Source: Siphonodentalium dalli (lineage: Eukaryota; Mollusca; Scaphopoda; Gadilida; Siphonodentaliidae). Taken from it: a stretch of 64,000 nucleotides of DNA. The DNA lies in assembly GCA_032622095.1 (NCBI GenBank), contig CP136066.1:58312609-58376608 (forward strand). The letters are read 5' to 3'. The notes below the pieces were generated by a model. That model had not been told where the DNA came from. It did not search any database and saw nothing but the letters and a program-made list of their open reading frames with translations. Position 1 is the first letter of the stretch, and each line of letters opens with the position of its first letter. Below, one piece after another: positions 45,454 through 57,225 of the stretch. The translations under genes were made by a program, and so were the position numbers.

Positions 45454-46298
45454 TTAAAGGTGGTGTATCTCTTCCCTCAAGTTTTTGTATATATTCTGGG
45501 TGTACAATAATAATTATTAAATCAGTCAACCGCAGCTTCTGTCACTAGGAAATTATAATTTTCTATATTAGTAAATGTGACATCTTATTATGGTGGGGTT
45601 TGGTGACAATTGGTCGGCATAATTACTATGCCATATTTAGCCACGTCGCCCGCTGCGTGTTCACACAGTGAGTGTCCCAAGCTCTACCATGGCAGCGTCG
45701 CAGTCGATTTCTCAAGGATTTATCTACCTGAATGTCTTGCGGCTTTTGAACTTTACTCAACACGCATGCAGTGTTATATTTTTCATGCTCACACAAGTCC
45801 ACTAATTGGTAACTTAATGAATAACCCCTTTCTGTCAACACTCATGATTGTTCTTACTAAGAACAAATCGCCTGTGTAATTTCTCAGCATATATAAGTGA
45901 GTCAAAGTTGAAGTTCAAACCTTGCGATCAATTGTATGTTGTTATTGTTATTCACTTTCACATGATACATACATGTGCGTTGCTGGCTCTTGTGGGCCTG
46001 TGCATGTTACTTTTGGGAGAACTGGAAAGAACTAAACGACGTATAAATCGTATAAGTGCTGGACAAAACCAATGAACTGCATTTCCTCCAGCAGTTCTGA
46101 CACAGCTTCATCGGTCCACATTTTAGAGGAATTGTGCGTACAACTAAACGTCGCAAAATACGCCTGTCTTAATACGCCTGAAATTAATGTATAAGTGGAT
46201 AAACTTGCATTTATCATACCAATAAAACCTACTACGTACATGTGAGTGAATGGGGGGGTTGCTACGGTCAAACACAATTCTGAACGATCGTGCAACTA

Positions 46299-46461
46299 TA
46301 TAAGGATTAACTGTCATGTGGACTGTTTTTATGGAGATGTAACCGTGAGGTAAGTGGACATAACTTGTGTAAAACCCGAAGGGTTTTACATACAAGTTAT
46401 GACCACTTACCTCACGGTTACATCTCCATAAAAATAGTCCACATGACAGTTAATCCTTATA
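46299..46461. mobile_element. 160-bp near-perfect hairpin
   Basis: About 80-bp arms beginning TATAAGGATTAACTGTCATG, with the turn at ACCCGAAGGGT near 46377. I see only a few mismatches and one or two unpaired bases (CTGTTTTTATGG against CTATTTTTATGG; GGACATAAC against GGTCATAAC). TA steps at both borders would suit a Tc1/mariner-type MITE, but the ends are AT-rich so this is not decisive. Confidence 0.85.
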
Positions 46462-46806
46462 TTTATATACATTTAGCGAAAAAGCCACTTTTGTAAATGT
46501 ATTTAAATCGAAAAGTGTATCGTGACAAAAACAGCCCAAAATACCCAATAGCACCCTTGGCAAAAGTTAATAGGAACAATTTCTCTTCATATTGAAACCC
46601 GATGATGTATTAAGTCAATCCTGCGCGAGTCCAAATGCGCCCAAAACATTACGCGTTCGTCTTTCCAAACCCAATGACGTATCGATGGTGTTATGAGCTT
46701 GGTGTTATAAGGCGTTGCGCATTCACCGAGAAATAACTGCAACTAGCCACGTGGGCGCCGACCAATCAGAATGCTGGATTTAGTGATGACAACACTTAGT
46801 ATGTAA

Positions 46807-46830
46807 ATATATATATATATATATATATAT
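46807..46830. repeat. (TA)n microsatellite
   Basis: Twelve TA units within the element at 45576-47003. Confidence 0.95.
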
Positions 46831-47009
46831 CGTGGAGAAGAATACAATATAGCTATATGTAATGATGAGTAGAGATCAGCCTTGACAATGGGTTAATTGA
46901 TCCAGTAGGTGCATTGTGCGAAATTGCAGCGTGCGACATGGCTTACCATGTATAGTAATTATGACGACAAGTTGTCACCAAACTCCACCATAATAAAACG
47001 TCACACCTA

Positions 47010-47980
47010 CTATGCCATCGCTACTGTGGTACACGTGTGTCCGCAGCAATTAGTACCTTTTGATATCTTTGAAAACACTTCTATGTGAAATTTTGCAATG
47101 CGTATATACCGGATGCATGTTTCTCATGATGTGTGTGTTTGTGAACAATAGTTCTGTGGTGCCTTCAAAACTAGAAATTTGTTGTTGTTGTAGAAAGTGA
47201 TGCCAGTAAGATCTCGAGACATATTACATTTAAAGCCAAGGAAATCGGTAAATTGTACAAAACTTATAAAAGTATGTTAAATTTAATATCATCACTAATA
47301 TGAACATGAAGAAATAGATATACTTTGTTCTAATATTAATTATTGAAAGTTCTCCAATAACGAATTTTATCATATTGAAACCATTGTTTTGTAAACAAAA
47401 TGGTTACAGTGATTTGTCAACAAACATCGCTAATCACGCAATAAGTTCAAATATTTAAGTCTACACATTATTTTCAGGACATTTGTCAACTCTTTGACAT
47501 TTTCCAATGTTTAATGTCAAGTTTTGATTAAGCATTGGTATATTACTGCACTAAAACTTGGTAAATTTTGTGAAACTTGAAACTAACAATGACTTTAACC
47601 ATTTCTATACTAAATGGGTTCTTCCATCATTTATAAAAAGTATATATTGGAACAGACTGTTATTAATTTTGAGGGGTGTTCGGGTAATAAAAGCAGACGA
47701 CAGACAGGCGAACAGATAAGATTTCCAACCGATCTCGTCTACAAAGTCTTATTGGTTTGATGTCTTATGATTCTCCGTGATATGAAATCTTTCGCATGCA
47801 TGTCCCTTTAGGGTCGTTACAAACATCGATTTCATCAGGTATTAAAATGGTTCAATTATATGTCGGGCTAAGAAACTTCGTATTGAATTAAGTATTTCAC
47901 ATAATGAGGGTATCACCCCCCCCCCCTTCGGTACGCGGGATTCAGGGTGCCGTTTTGAAGCGTACGCGGGATTCATACCC
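47010..47980. other. No gene recognised
   Basis: AT-rich unique-looking DNA with a GTT run near 47180 and a C tract at about 47920. 47930-47990 has two TACGCGGGATTCA words. No coding or RNA signal. Confidence 0.5.
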
Positions 47981-47984
47981 CCGA

Positions 47985-48781
47985 ATTAACTGCATGGTAT
48001 TCGGGTTCAAGCAAAACATCTTGGACGCAGGTTTTGATGGCGCAAAGTAATATTTTGTGCTAGTTATCTGTGTGAATGGGTGGGTATAATAGCTTCATGG
48101 GCATATTCGACCACCGTGCCATCATAAACATGCTAAAAATGCTTGACGCCAGTCTAGATGCTAGGATTTTGCGATTTTCTTGTTCAGATTACAAAATTTT
48201 CGCATACCGGGCCGAACCATGGTCGGCCCGGTGTGTCATTGTCTCTCCCCTGTGGCCAATACAAAAATGCTAATAAGTTTAACAATATTTTACTACATTT
48301 GGTCAAACTTGTGGTCATCAGTTGGAGAATTTTCCAACCTGAAGAGGAGTATGAGGTTTGAAATTTCCAACACTATATATAGGAAAGCTTTAGTTGAGGC
48401 CAGTCTGGATGCTAGGAGTTGCGATTTTCTTGTTCAACTTTCAAAATTTTCTCACACCGGCCGAACAACGATGGTCAGCTCGGTGTGTCGTGGTCTCTTG
48501 CCCGTAGCCATGTGCATGTGTATGGAGTTAGACCACTAGATGTTAGGATTTATGCAATGTTTCAGGTTAAAATATCTGAATTTTCTCATACCGGGAATAT
48601 AGAATCATGGTTTATGAAGATATAGGATATTAGGCCTAAACACTAAGGTGCAAGGAGGGGGGCGCAAATGGAATTATGCAAAACTTGTGTTCGGTCTGAT
48701 TCTGACTCAAGGAGGGGGGTGGGTGCAGTTGGAATTTCCCAAGGTGGACACCCCCCAACGGAAACCCTCTAGCCACGTCCC
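47985..48781 (+). mobile_element. CAGGG hAT-like family, copy with a complete right end
   Basis: From about 48140 it holds two 230-260-bp units with the palindrome CCGGGCCGAACCATGG (mirrored, 48207-48235), its decayed second copy near 48460, GTTGGAAATTTCC words, ATATAGGATATTAGGCCT, a G run and the terminus CCTCTAGCCACGTCCCTG ending at 48781. Orientation is opposite to 16675-17682. The left end is uncertain. Confidence 0.75.
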
Positions 48782-48867
48782 TGGTCATAAAGTATCATTA
48801 ATGGTATCATAACGGCCTCATAACGCGACCGGCATCATAATGTGTCTATGTAACTTCTATGTATTAT

Positions 48868-48965
48868 TTCTTAACATGTATTCAGGATTCACCCCCCAAA
48901 ATTAACTCGTATTCAGGATTCACCCCCCAAAATTAACTCGTATTCAGGATTCAGGGGGGAGGGGG
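48868..48965 (+). repeat. 31-bp tandem repeat, nearly three units
   Basis: GTATTCAGGATTCACCCCCC plus AAAATTAACTC repeats; the third unit ends in a G run. Confidence 0.9.
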
Positions 48966-49402
48966 GTGATACCCTCCATAATGTCAATTTCAGTTAATTG
49001 CATATTGCTTAATTGCATATTTCGGATATTTGCATAAAATTCGCCGTCACCCAACCATTTCTTTCTTTAAAAAGGGATTGTGTTAACACCGTTATCTTTT
49101 ATCAATATAATAATTTATTTTTGGAGGAAAGCAAACAGTGTAGGCAGTAATTATGAACGAATAAAATGTATATTTTCCCTTACAGTGTAATTCTCGGCGT
49201 CTCACTATTTGACCGTATAAATTGTAAACTATAATTGTATGTATATGGGAGTATAGCTTACGTTCCTTTAGTTTGGTTATAAAGTCATATCTTTATATTC
49301 TCGTATTCGGAAATCATAAATTTTTTTTAAAACTGGAAACCGTTTGCATAATAACACTTTCACGTCGGGAGCTACGCTGGTGTAGCATTAATGACCATGT
49401 GT

Positions 49403-49575
49403 CAGTGCATTCTCTTATATATGCGAGTCTCCCATTTGGCGATAGGGAGCCTTGCATATATAAGAGAATGCACTGTCGTACGAAGTCACGGTATATAAAT
49501 ATTGTTAGGCCAATGTATTTATATGTGAGGCTCCCTATGGGAGACTCGCGTATATAAAAGAATGCATTAATTGGC
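49403..49575. repeat. Two relatives of the 69-bp palindrome
   Basis: 49403-49475: CAGTGCATTCTCTTATATAT, GCGAGTCTCCC and mirror. 49509-49575: GGCCAATGTATTTATATGTG, AGGCTCCC and mirror, with a deletion in one arm. They keep the outer arms of the 11594-11662 palindrome but have a different centre (CTCCC against GACC), that is, a subtype. Confidence 0.85.
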
Positions 49576-50090
49576 ATAGGGTTTTCGCAAAATTACAGGA
49601 AGCTCAAGTCATGGAAGGGTTAGAATAGATGTACACTTGATAACACTTTCAAATAGCTTATAATAGTCGTAATTGTGTGTACAATCCAAAAACCTTTTTC
49701 GCAGAATTGACCATATACGAGTCCGTTTGTGAATTATAGTGCCGTTCATACTTCTTGCGAATCGCAGTAATGTGATATGATTCCGTTTGCTGTGATTAGT
49801 TTGTTCTTGATTACGTTGTTATCAGATCATATATATAGTCATCGGCCATAATTTAGGGTTTTTGCTTAAGCATGCTATAGCGAATTTAAAAACAAACTGG
49901 ATAAAACCTTAGGGGTATGTTATAACTCAACACTATCACCAAGTATTCATAGTAATAATAGATGCCCATGAAAAACGTAAGATTCCCTGGCACTAAACCT
50001 ACAAAATAAGTCTGTTAAAGAATATAAGAAAAATTTATTAAAATTGTAAAAAATTGTAAAAAATAATAACAAATGATGAAAAATTATTAG

Positions 50091-50159
50091 GCCAATGCAT
50101 TCCCTTATATATGCGAGGCGACCTATGGTCGACTCGCATATACAAGAGAATGCATTGGC
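50091..50159. repeat. 69-bp palindrome, third locus
   Basis: GCCAATGCATTCCCTTATAT, ATGCGAGGCGACC and mirror, one or two changes from 11881-11949. The sequence before it (TTATTAAAATTGTAAAAAAT) is also shared with 11855-11880, so this is a half copy of the 458-bp element. Confidence 0.88.
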
Positions 50160-50256
50160 ACAGGGTATATGGGTTGGCTCGATTATTGCATGCTTCACTT
50201 CTTGAAACCGTAATCGTAACTACGCTACGGCAACACGACAACTGAGATACAGAAAT

Positions 50257-50757
50257 AACACGGTGGGGAATCACGTGGTTTCGAGGTAGGTGAGTACCAC
50301 GCATTCAAAATATACAAAACGCACAAAAACATAATATATGAGGAACTGACATAAAACATAGCATTTTGACTGTTACAAGCATGTGCTTGCTTATTTTTTT
50401 AACAAGTTGATACCTTATTTGTTCGGAAATACTCAGTGGTTTTCTATAACATTCTGACCAAAGTTGCCAGACGGAGGTTCGTGGAATACACCAATCCATA
50501 CATCTAGGAGAATCCTTCGACTGACAACTTTGGCCAGAATGTTAGAACAAACAACTGTGAGTTTGGACACAAATGAAATATCAACTTGTTTGAAAAAAAA
50601 GTGTATCATATGCTCGTATACTGCCAAAATACTATGTAATATATCATTATCCTAGTTTATTACCTTGTCCGTCGTTTCTGGTCGTGTATGCGAACGCCTC
50701 CGCCATTTTGAATGCGTGGTACTCATCAACTCGAAACCACGTGATTCCCCACCGAGA
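50257..50757. mobile_element. CACGTGGTTTCGA element with 50-bp inverted ends
   Basis: CGGTGGGGAATCACGTGGTT, TCGAG, then GAGTACCACGCATTCAAAAT (50260-50310) pairs with 50702-50753. Internal hairpin: AACATTCTGACCAAAGTTG against CAACTTTGGCCAGAATGTT (50448-50540). About 495 bp, non-coding. Its right part is copied again in the tandem duplication that follows. Confidence 0.8.
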
Positions 50758-51447
50758 ATAACCCAACATTCTAGTGACGTAGTGCCCTATTCGTAATTCT
50801 TAGTAGTAGTTCATTGTGTGAAAGGTGTCAATTATGAAAATAAAAATGACTGAATTGAAACGAGATCCAGTTGTGTTGTCGGAATCAGGCGTAAATAGAG
50901 ACCTTTCACAAAATAACTATTTTTTTTAACAAGTTGATACCTTATTTGTTCGGAAATACTCAGTGGTTTTCTATAACATTCTGACCAAAGTTGCCAGACG
51001 GAGGTTCGTGGAATACACCAATCCATACATCTAGGAGAATCCTTCGACTGACAACTTTGGCCAGAATGTTAGAACAAACAACTGTGAGTTTGGACACAAA
51101 TGAAATATCAACTTGTTTGAAAAAAAAGTGTATCATATGCTCGTATACTGCCAAAATACTATGTAATATATCATTATCCTAGTTTATTACCTTGTCCGTC
51201 GTTTCTGGTCGTGTATGCGAACGCCTCCGCCATTTTGAATGCGTGGTACTCATCAACTCGAAACCACGTGATTCCCCACCGAGAATAACCCAACATTCTA
51301 GTGACGTAGTGCCCTATTCGTAATTCTTAGTAGTAGTTCATTGTGTGAAAGGTGTCAATTATGAAAATAAAAATGACTGAATTGAAACGAGATCCAGTTG
51401 TGTTGTCGGAATCAGGCGTAAATAGAGACCTTTCACAAAATAACGAT
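50394..51447 (+). repeat. 527-bp tandem duplication, apparently identical copies
   Basis: 50394-50920 and 50921-51447 align at an offset of 527 with no substitution that I can find; only the T run at the junction differs (7 against 8). The unit starts within the CACGTGGTTTCGA element and ends after it (CCTTTCACAAAATAAC). Either very recent duplication or an assembly artefact. Confidence 0.92.
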
Positions 51448-51519
51448 TACGATTTCGGATATGGACAATATCCTGCCAGTATACGGCCACAAATTCGATA
51501 TTTACGCATTATAAACCAT

Positions 51520-51775
51520 GGTTCCATAAATTCCCGGTATGAGACCATTCAGATATTTTCACCTGAACAATTGCATAAATTCTAACATCTAGCGGTCTAA
51601 CTCCAGACAAATGCACACGGCTACGTGCAAGAGACCAGGACAGACCGGGCTGTTCATGGTTGTTAGGCCCGGGGTGAGAACATTTTGAAACCTATACAAG
51701 AACATCGCGAATCCTAGCATCTAGACTGGCATCAACTGAAGCGTTCCTATTTTGTTGTAAATTTCAATTGGGGGA
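51520..51775 (-). mobile_element. Unit of the CAGGG hAT-like family
   Basis: CCAGACAAATGCACACGGCT, GAGACCAGGACA, a worn palindrome (GACCGGGCTG...AGGCCCGGGG), and GCATCTAGACTGGCATCAAC match 16940-17090. No terminus present. Confidence 0.7.
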
Positions 51776-51969
51776 GGGTCCGGGAGGGGTGCGTGAGATT
51801 TTGTTTCGGATTTACAGCTGGGAGTTACCATTAAAATCTCGAGATTAGCGGGGTCTTTATGTGGTGTTATATGATGCTGACAAGTTCATTTAATGACAAA
51901 TTTACGATTAGCCAGTTCGGCTGTTTAAACAACACATGTGGCGGCCCACGTCCGGACTTTTCCCGGTCT

Positions 51970-52140
51970 CCCGATCGGCCAGTCCGCCTCTGGTTTATAT
52001 TAATATATATAGGATATTAGGCCACATGTGCAAACGGAATTATGCAAAAACGTGTATTTGGTCTGATTCTGATTCAAGGGGGGGGGGGGGTGGGGTGCAA
52101 TTGGAATTTCCAAGGTGGACTGTGGACACACCCCGAACCC
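51970..52140 (+). mobile_element. Fragment of the CAGGG hAT-like family (G-tract module)
   Basis: ATATAGGATATTAGGCC, GGAATTATGCAAAAACGTG, GGTCTGATTCTGATTCAAGG, a 13-G run and GCAATTGGAATTTCC match 1385-1520. Ends before the CCTCTAGCC terminus. Confidence 0.75.
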
Positions 52141-52144
52141 CGAA

Positions 52145-53685
52145 CAGATGGGCCGGTATTATATTTATTTCCCGGGCCGGATTTTTGGCCCAGTCCGCCT
52201 CTGCGCACGGGGGTTCTTATGTGAGACGAATATACCCCACGCAGTTTAATTATGTACAAATGTGTCAAGAATGTGCCACCGGTCCTGCTTGGGGACGCTC
52301 TAACATTATCTGTGTGGTGTATTACACATGGGTAAGATCATGGGATCTGAAAGAGACACACATTACTTTTTCCATCAAATATATCTGTAACTGAATAGAG
52401 TGGGGCATATGCCGTCTCACCAATTAACCATCGTATGTAAGTTGTGGTGGTGTCCACCTTACTATGGCAATATATCCTATCCGTAATCGTAAACGTGATG
52501 TTTTCGAATGGTCTCTATTGGCACTAAAGCACATGGAAGCTGGCGTACGAACATATCGGGTGTTTTCATTACTGAAACGGGCCACGAAGACGAAACTTGC
52601 GTGTGAGATAACAGGGCATTCTATTGCAGTAGCCAAATGCTCTGCCCAATCAAACACAGTCAATCAAAGGCAACCAACCGCGGTCATCGGGATTCTGATT
52701 GACTGAAGTCGTTCAATTGTAAAGTAGACTGCGCTATTTAGACATGAGAAATTATACACATGTATTATGCATGTATATATAAATGCTAAATTAAAATTAA
52801 TAAAATGTTATCCGATCTAGGCGCTGCAACAATTTGCGAACCAGCTGGACACGAGTAAACGCATGTGTGAATTAGAAGATAGATGACATGCCGGGGGTCC
52901 AACAATGTAAATAAGTGTATATGCCACCATAACTACAAATATATCACCTTCATCACCATTATCATAATCATCATCATCATGTAACTAATACTATTTGTTT
53001 GTTAACTTACTAATGCGCTTATGTTACATATTGATTTATGGCTAAGGCATAATAAAAACATACAAAAAATATGTTGACCATGATGTGATATCATAATAAT
53101 AGACTTACCTTGGATGGGTTTTATGGAATGCAGGACTAATAATACCAGAACGAATATCATATGCATTGTTTTGTTTTTTCACGTTGAGTATCTCCAAGCG
53201 AACACCATCAGAAAGATATGCAGTTGGTCACCGGGATCCATTTGTTAAGGTCTGACTTCACGACCCAAGTGTTCGTCTTATATATCTTTGATTTTGGCAC
53301 CTGGTACGATGATGCATTACGAGTTTACTATATCCGCACGTGGTTCACTCTGAAACGCTTGCGGTATTTTTATCGATGGTGTCTGTAAATAAAGCGCTGT
53401 TAATCCCGAGACTGCTAATTTGAGGTACAACACACAGACTTGAACCAGTCACCCGCTAATGGCTTCATGATAATTCACCCTTCTGTTGATGTTTTGAAGA
53501 TCCTGTCAATTAGGAGTGTATGCATTTAAGGCCATAATAATAAATATACGTTGTTTCCACTGACCCTATCGACACTAAGGGTACGTTCATACACTGTCAG
53601 GTTTGCACGGCATTTTTTGTGGAGGCATTTTCTCAGAGAAAACCATATGGTGCGAGAGGAATTACTGAACTAAATGGTTTCCCAT
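52145..53685. other. No gene recognised; one unassigned small frame
   Basis: 52464-52706 is open on the plus strand for 80 codons (MAIYPIRNRKRDVFEWSL...) and the same interval is open on the minus strand. It is neither in a tandem repeat nor shared with another copy here, so it is the least repeat-like frame in the window, but I recognise no domain. 52950-52985 is an (ATC)n-like tract. The rest is AT-rich and featureless. Confidence 0.45.
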
Positions 53686-53689
53686 AGCC

Positions 53690-53945
53690 GACAGTGTTAA
53701 CGTTTCGACCAAATTCACTGAATTGAAGCCTGCAGGTTATTCCAGTGGTGTTTACCCAGCTAGATTGACACCAGTTAATCACGAAAATGCAAGAAAAATC
53801 ATAGGTCATGTGTTTAAAATAAATAAAGTGTGCGACACCTGGGCTATTCCACAGCCAAATTTGGTCTGGAAAAACCCAGAACTACAGCAGCTACCATTAA
53901 TTCACCAGTTTAAATTATTTAGATATGATGTACAAATCAAATAAA
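53690..53945 (+). pseudogene. Coding-like repeated fragment, copy 2 (longer frame)
   Basis: An open frame of about 80 codons reads VNVSTKFTELKPAGYSSG, VYPARLTPVNHENARKIIGH, VFKINKVCDTWAIPQPNLVW and ends in FRYDVQIK and a stop. Copy 1 at 10391-10705 conserves the first half in frame and the second half out of frame. The block ends at the same FKLFRYDVQI word in both. Upstream a TGA closes the frame, and TTTCCCATAG precedes the shared part. It could be a duplicated exon, a processed gene fragment or part of a transposon protein; family unknown. Confidence 0.5.
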
Positions 53946-54174
53946 CACGATGTCATCCTTTAATAACGTGTCACATGTATCAGGTGAAGGTCATTCTTCA
54001 GTTACCTTCACCTTCACCGGTGTACTCGCTCCCCGACTCTGGAACACATTTAGCTCCCTGATTCCTAGAATATGAAAAACATGAATATAAAATGCATATT
54101 TACCTAAGCTAACGACATTAGAAGTAAAAGTCGGTAGTTCCACTTGTAACAGTGCTACTAAAACGCTGCCTTAA

Positions 54175-54654
54175 AGGCCCACTTAATTTTCAAGTCACCG
54201 ATTATTTTGATAGTGCCTGGTAAACGGTTTTAATAACAATCTGTGCCATAAAATATGATTAAAATACTATAATTCATCACCATTTGAAACGTCTGTGTCT
54301 CAGAAGATGCCCATCGAGAAATACAAAACAGCTGAAATCATAGAAAGATTCCCCCGTTATGGCTCCCAGAATGCAACATAAATCAAACTAAAAATGTATT
54401 TTCAATGGAAGGGGAATAACTCTTTCTTTAAGATATAGAGTTTTATTCCCCCTCCATTGAAAATAATGCACTTTGCATTACAAAACAGCTGAAACTTACG
54501 CACAAAAACACGTCCATAACTCAACAAAAACAACATATTTATAACACAGTTTATCACACCGGATAAGTAGATAGTACAATGCTTGGAGCTTCCTCTTTCA
54601 AATGGCATATATTTTATATAAAATTATCTGGGGATTCGAAAATTAAGTGGGTCT
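54175..54654. mobile_element. TTAA MITE, family 2, intact
   Basis: 480 bp with TTAA on both sides (54171-54174, 54655-54658). AGGCCCACTTAATTTTC to GAAAATTAAGTGGGTCT. The centre is a hairpin: TTTTCAATGGAAGGGGAATA (54400-54419) against TATTCCCCCTCCATTGAAAA (54448-54467, approximate). No coding sequence. piggyBac-type target; not related to family 1 in its ends. Confidence 0.92.
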
Positions 54655-54924
54655 TTAAACCTATCCAGTCCAGTGACTACTTTTAATTATAAAACAAATT
54701 ATCTATATACCTATACTTATTCTTGAAAAATTGTTACATGGGCGGGGGGGGGGGGGGACAAATATATTTTTCAATGTGGCCTAAACGGGGTGAGTCATAA
54801 CTTAGGGCAAAGAATAAAATACTTGTGATTCGGGTATCCCTACCTATTCTAATTTAAAAACACACCTTCGAGACATATTGTGGGCTTGTTCGGGTGCGTG
54901 AAACTGATAAATTAGTACTCAGGC

Positions 54925-55215
54925 GCTATGAAAAACGTCGTCAAACGGACGGTCTCGGACAAAATTGCGGATGATGATGGATAACTCTAAAATCAAGCGG
55001 TAATACGGCCAAATTTCGTGATACTCAAGTGATAATACGGTCATATTTCGTTGAACAAAAAGATGATAAATAACACGTTTTGGGAAATTTGATACCATGG
55101 TTGACAGTGGTTAGCATTATTTTATTAATCGATTCTGATAACTAAAGAGTAGTTTGATGAAATCTTGTTGTTGTATCTTGATGATATGGGGACCCTCTGA
55201 TCGGATTGGGTACCT
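54925..55215 (+). mobile_element. TTAA MITE, family 1, left part missing
   Basis: Begins in the CGTCAAACGGACGGTCTCGG word of the interior and continues through GATAATACGGTCATATTTCG to GATCGGATTGGGTACCT and TTAA (55216-55219). Closest to 32330-32641. Confidence 0.85.
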
Positions 55216-55788
55216 TTAATCTTAGCTCAATCTTGAAGGAGACATGAAAAGCCATAAGAATGTGGCGAAATAAAAAAAAAATATTTATAAAATATAAAAT
55301 TTACCTATATATACCGACCCCAATTTTTTCTAACATGTAACCCCAACCACACATTTAATTTACTTTGGCCTTGGAGTTATATCGCTGCCATAGGCGGTTC
55401 CAGGTTCGCGCGGTATCTATAGGCCTATAAGCCCAGCCAACCACAAAGGGGATTTATAGGGAATATATTGTGTAAAAATGTGAACATCGGAGTTCGTGCG
55501 TGTGAATAATTCCGCGTGCATTGGGCAATCCCATTTTTTCTAAACTGACAAAGTGAAAATTCAGACGCCACTGCGATGATCCGAACCGTTTTGATGGAAC
55601 AAACTTTTCATCTACACGGTAATTCTTAATTCGTGGGGCTAATTGATCCACGTCTTCTAAAATACACAGGCGACATATCATTACGCATCACGCATCGCCA
55701 CCCGAACACTCATCATTAGTCTGGTCGTTGAAGTCAAAATGCAGGGTCAACCTAGAACAAATTGATAATAAGGCGATTTTGTTATTAA

Positions 55789-56218
55789 ATGTACTCAATC
55801 CGATCAGACGCTCCTAAATTACTATTTCTTTGGCTTCGGGGGTAAAAATATTTGATTCGAGTCGAGGAACCCACCCATCAAAGCTCAGAGTGATCATATG
55901 GCGATTTTTAAAGTTTTTTATTTCATTAGTTTGTGGCCCACAAACACGCCGTCAAAAGGATGGTGTCGGTCAAAATTGCGGATGAAGATGGATAACTCTA
56001 AAACCAAGTGGTAATATATGGCCAAATTTCGTGAATACACTTGTTTTTAGAGTTATTCATGTTCATCCGCAATTTTGACCGAGACCATAACGAACTTCAA
56101 AAATCGATATCTGACCGCCCTGAGCTCTGATGGGTGGGTTCCTCGACTCGAATCAGATATGTTTTACCCCAAGCCAAAGAAATAGTAATTTAGGAGCGTC
56201 TGGTCGGATTGAGTACCT
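55789..56218. mobile_element. TTAA MITE, family 1, full-length palindromic form
   Basis: 430 bp. TTAA at 55785-55788; right flank TTAT. Both halves carry the same modules in mirror order: TACTCAATCCGATCAGACG, TAAATTACTATTTCTTTGGC, ATTTGATTCGAGTCGAGG, AACCCACCCATCAAAGCTC, GATAACTCTAAAA. The transcript would fold into a hairpin of about 200 bp. Confidence 0.9.
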
Positions 56219-56224
56219 TTATAA

Positions 56225-56345
56225 CATGCGCAAATGTCCACGGAACAACATATCAAAAAACCATTAAAACCGCATTGGGGAAACTTTGTTATACAAGATG
56301 GTGTCCAACATGGTTGTCTATATTACATCAGTTCTCGAAATAAGG
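56225..56345 (+). repeat. Dispersed repeat with GATGGYGTCCAACRTGGTTG
   Basis: Shares AACAACATATCMAAA, TTGTTATACAAGATGG, TGTCCAACATGGTTGTCTAT and GTTCTCGAAATAAG with 59060-59165; a reverse copy of the left half lies at 61215-61345. Type unknown. Confidence 0.7.
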
Positions 56346-56635
56346 CAGCATTACGCCCTCTATAATTAACGCCCTCTGGTGTATACTGTCCTAGAGATTC
56401 TAGATAGCTATGGTTCGCTGTGCGTTTTATTTATAGATAATGGGTTTTTCGGTTGTGCCAATTCGCAGTAGGTTGCGGAAGTCTATTAGCGGAGGTCCCT
56501 GAATTCGCGGAGATCCCATAAAATGGTCGAAATATGTTGATTTTAATAATGGAACGGGCGCGTATATGTCAATTGATACGTATTTTAAACAAATAATGAC
56601 ACGATCATCATAATAGTGGTTTGTTCTATCAATCA

Positions 56636-57225
56636 TATCATCATCATCATCATCGTCATCATCATAATACTTTTCGTCCCAATAACATTATTTGCAATGC
56701 TTGTTTACAAATATATGTATCGTCATTCGATATTTACTTGTGAGTCACTTAAACATATTACTTGTCGTCGAACTCGTATTTTATATAATAGAAGAATGAG
56801 TCTATGTATATTTTGAATTGATCGAGTGTTGGAGCCTCAACAGCGAAGTCTGGCAGAGAGTTCCAGCTATTTACCACCCTCTGCGTGAAGAAATATTTTC
56901 CTATGGCCTTGTTAACAGTGGGCATCTGTAGCTTTTTATTATGTCCTCTTGTTTTTCCTGATGAACGTCTTTCTAATAGGTCACAGGCATTGATATTGTA
57001 ATGATCATTCAACAGTTTATATACCTCGATTAGATCTCCTCTAAATATTCCATATTTTAAAGAATTAGATTGAGTCTTATCATTCGGTATCGGTAGCATA
57101 GAGTTTTGATTTGACGAACTTCTAGTTTCGTTGCTTTTCTTTGTATTCTCTAACACAATGCTTTGATATGTGTGACTTGGGCTCCATGCAGAGTTACAGT
57201 ATTCGATGATATGTCTGAACATGCT
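56636..57225 (-). pseudogene. LINE ORF2 C-terminal fragment with (ATG)n tail
   Basis: A minus-strand frame of at least 154 codons (57222 to 56758) reads IIEYCNSAWSPSHTYQS, RGDLIEVYKLLN, FFTQRVVNSWNSLPD, then VEAPTLDQFK and a final DDK and stop. This is the region downstream of the reverse transcriptase catalytic core in CR1/Jockey-like LINEs (known family features). It is followed by about 90 bp of UTR and an ATG-type triplet tail at 56638-56666. The frame is unbroken, so the copy is younger than the one at 17691-17960, but it is 5'-truncated and cannot be active. Confidence 0.88.

Larger units (their letters stand above)
45576..47003. mobile_element. 1.4-kb element with 55-bp inverted ends
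   Basis: GTGACATCTTATTATGGTGG and GGTTTGGTGACAATTGGTCG (45576-45635) pair with the complement of 46940-47003 with a few mismatches. No target duplication is visible. The interior has short frames only (for example 45610-45879, 89 codons, unrecognised) and hosts the near-perfect hairpin at 46299-46461. Confidence 0.65.

Noticed and set aside
51936-52394. 152-codon plus-strand frame
   Set aside because: Crosses a G-tract module of the CAGGG hAT-like family; not conserved in other copies of that module.
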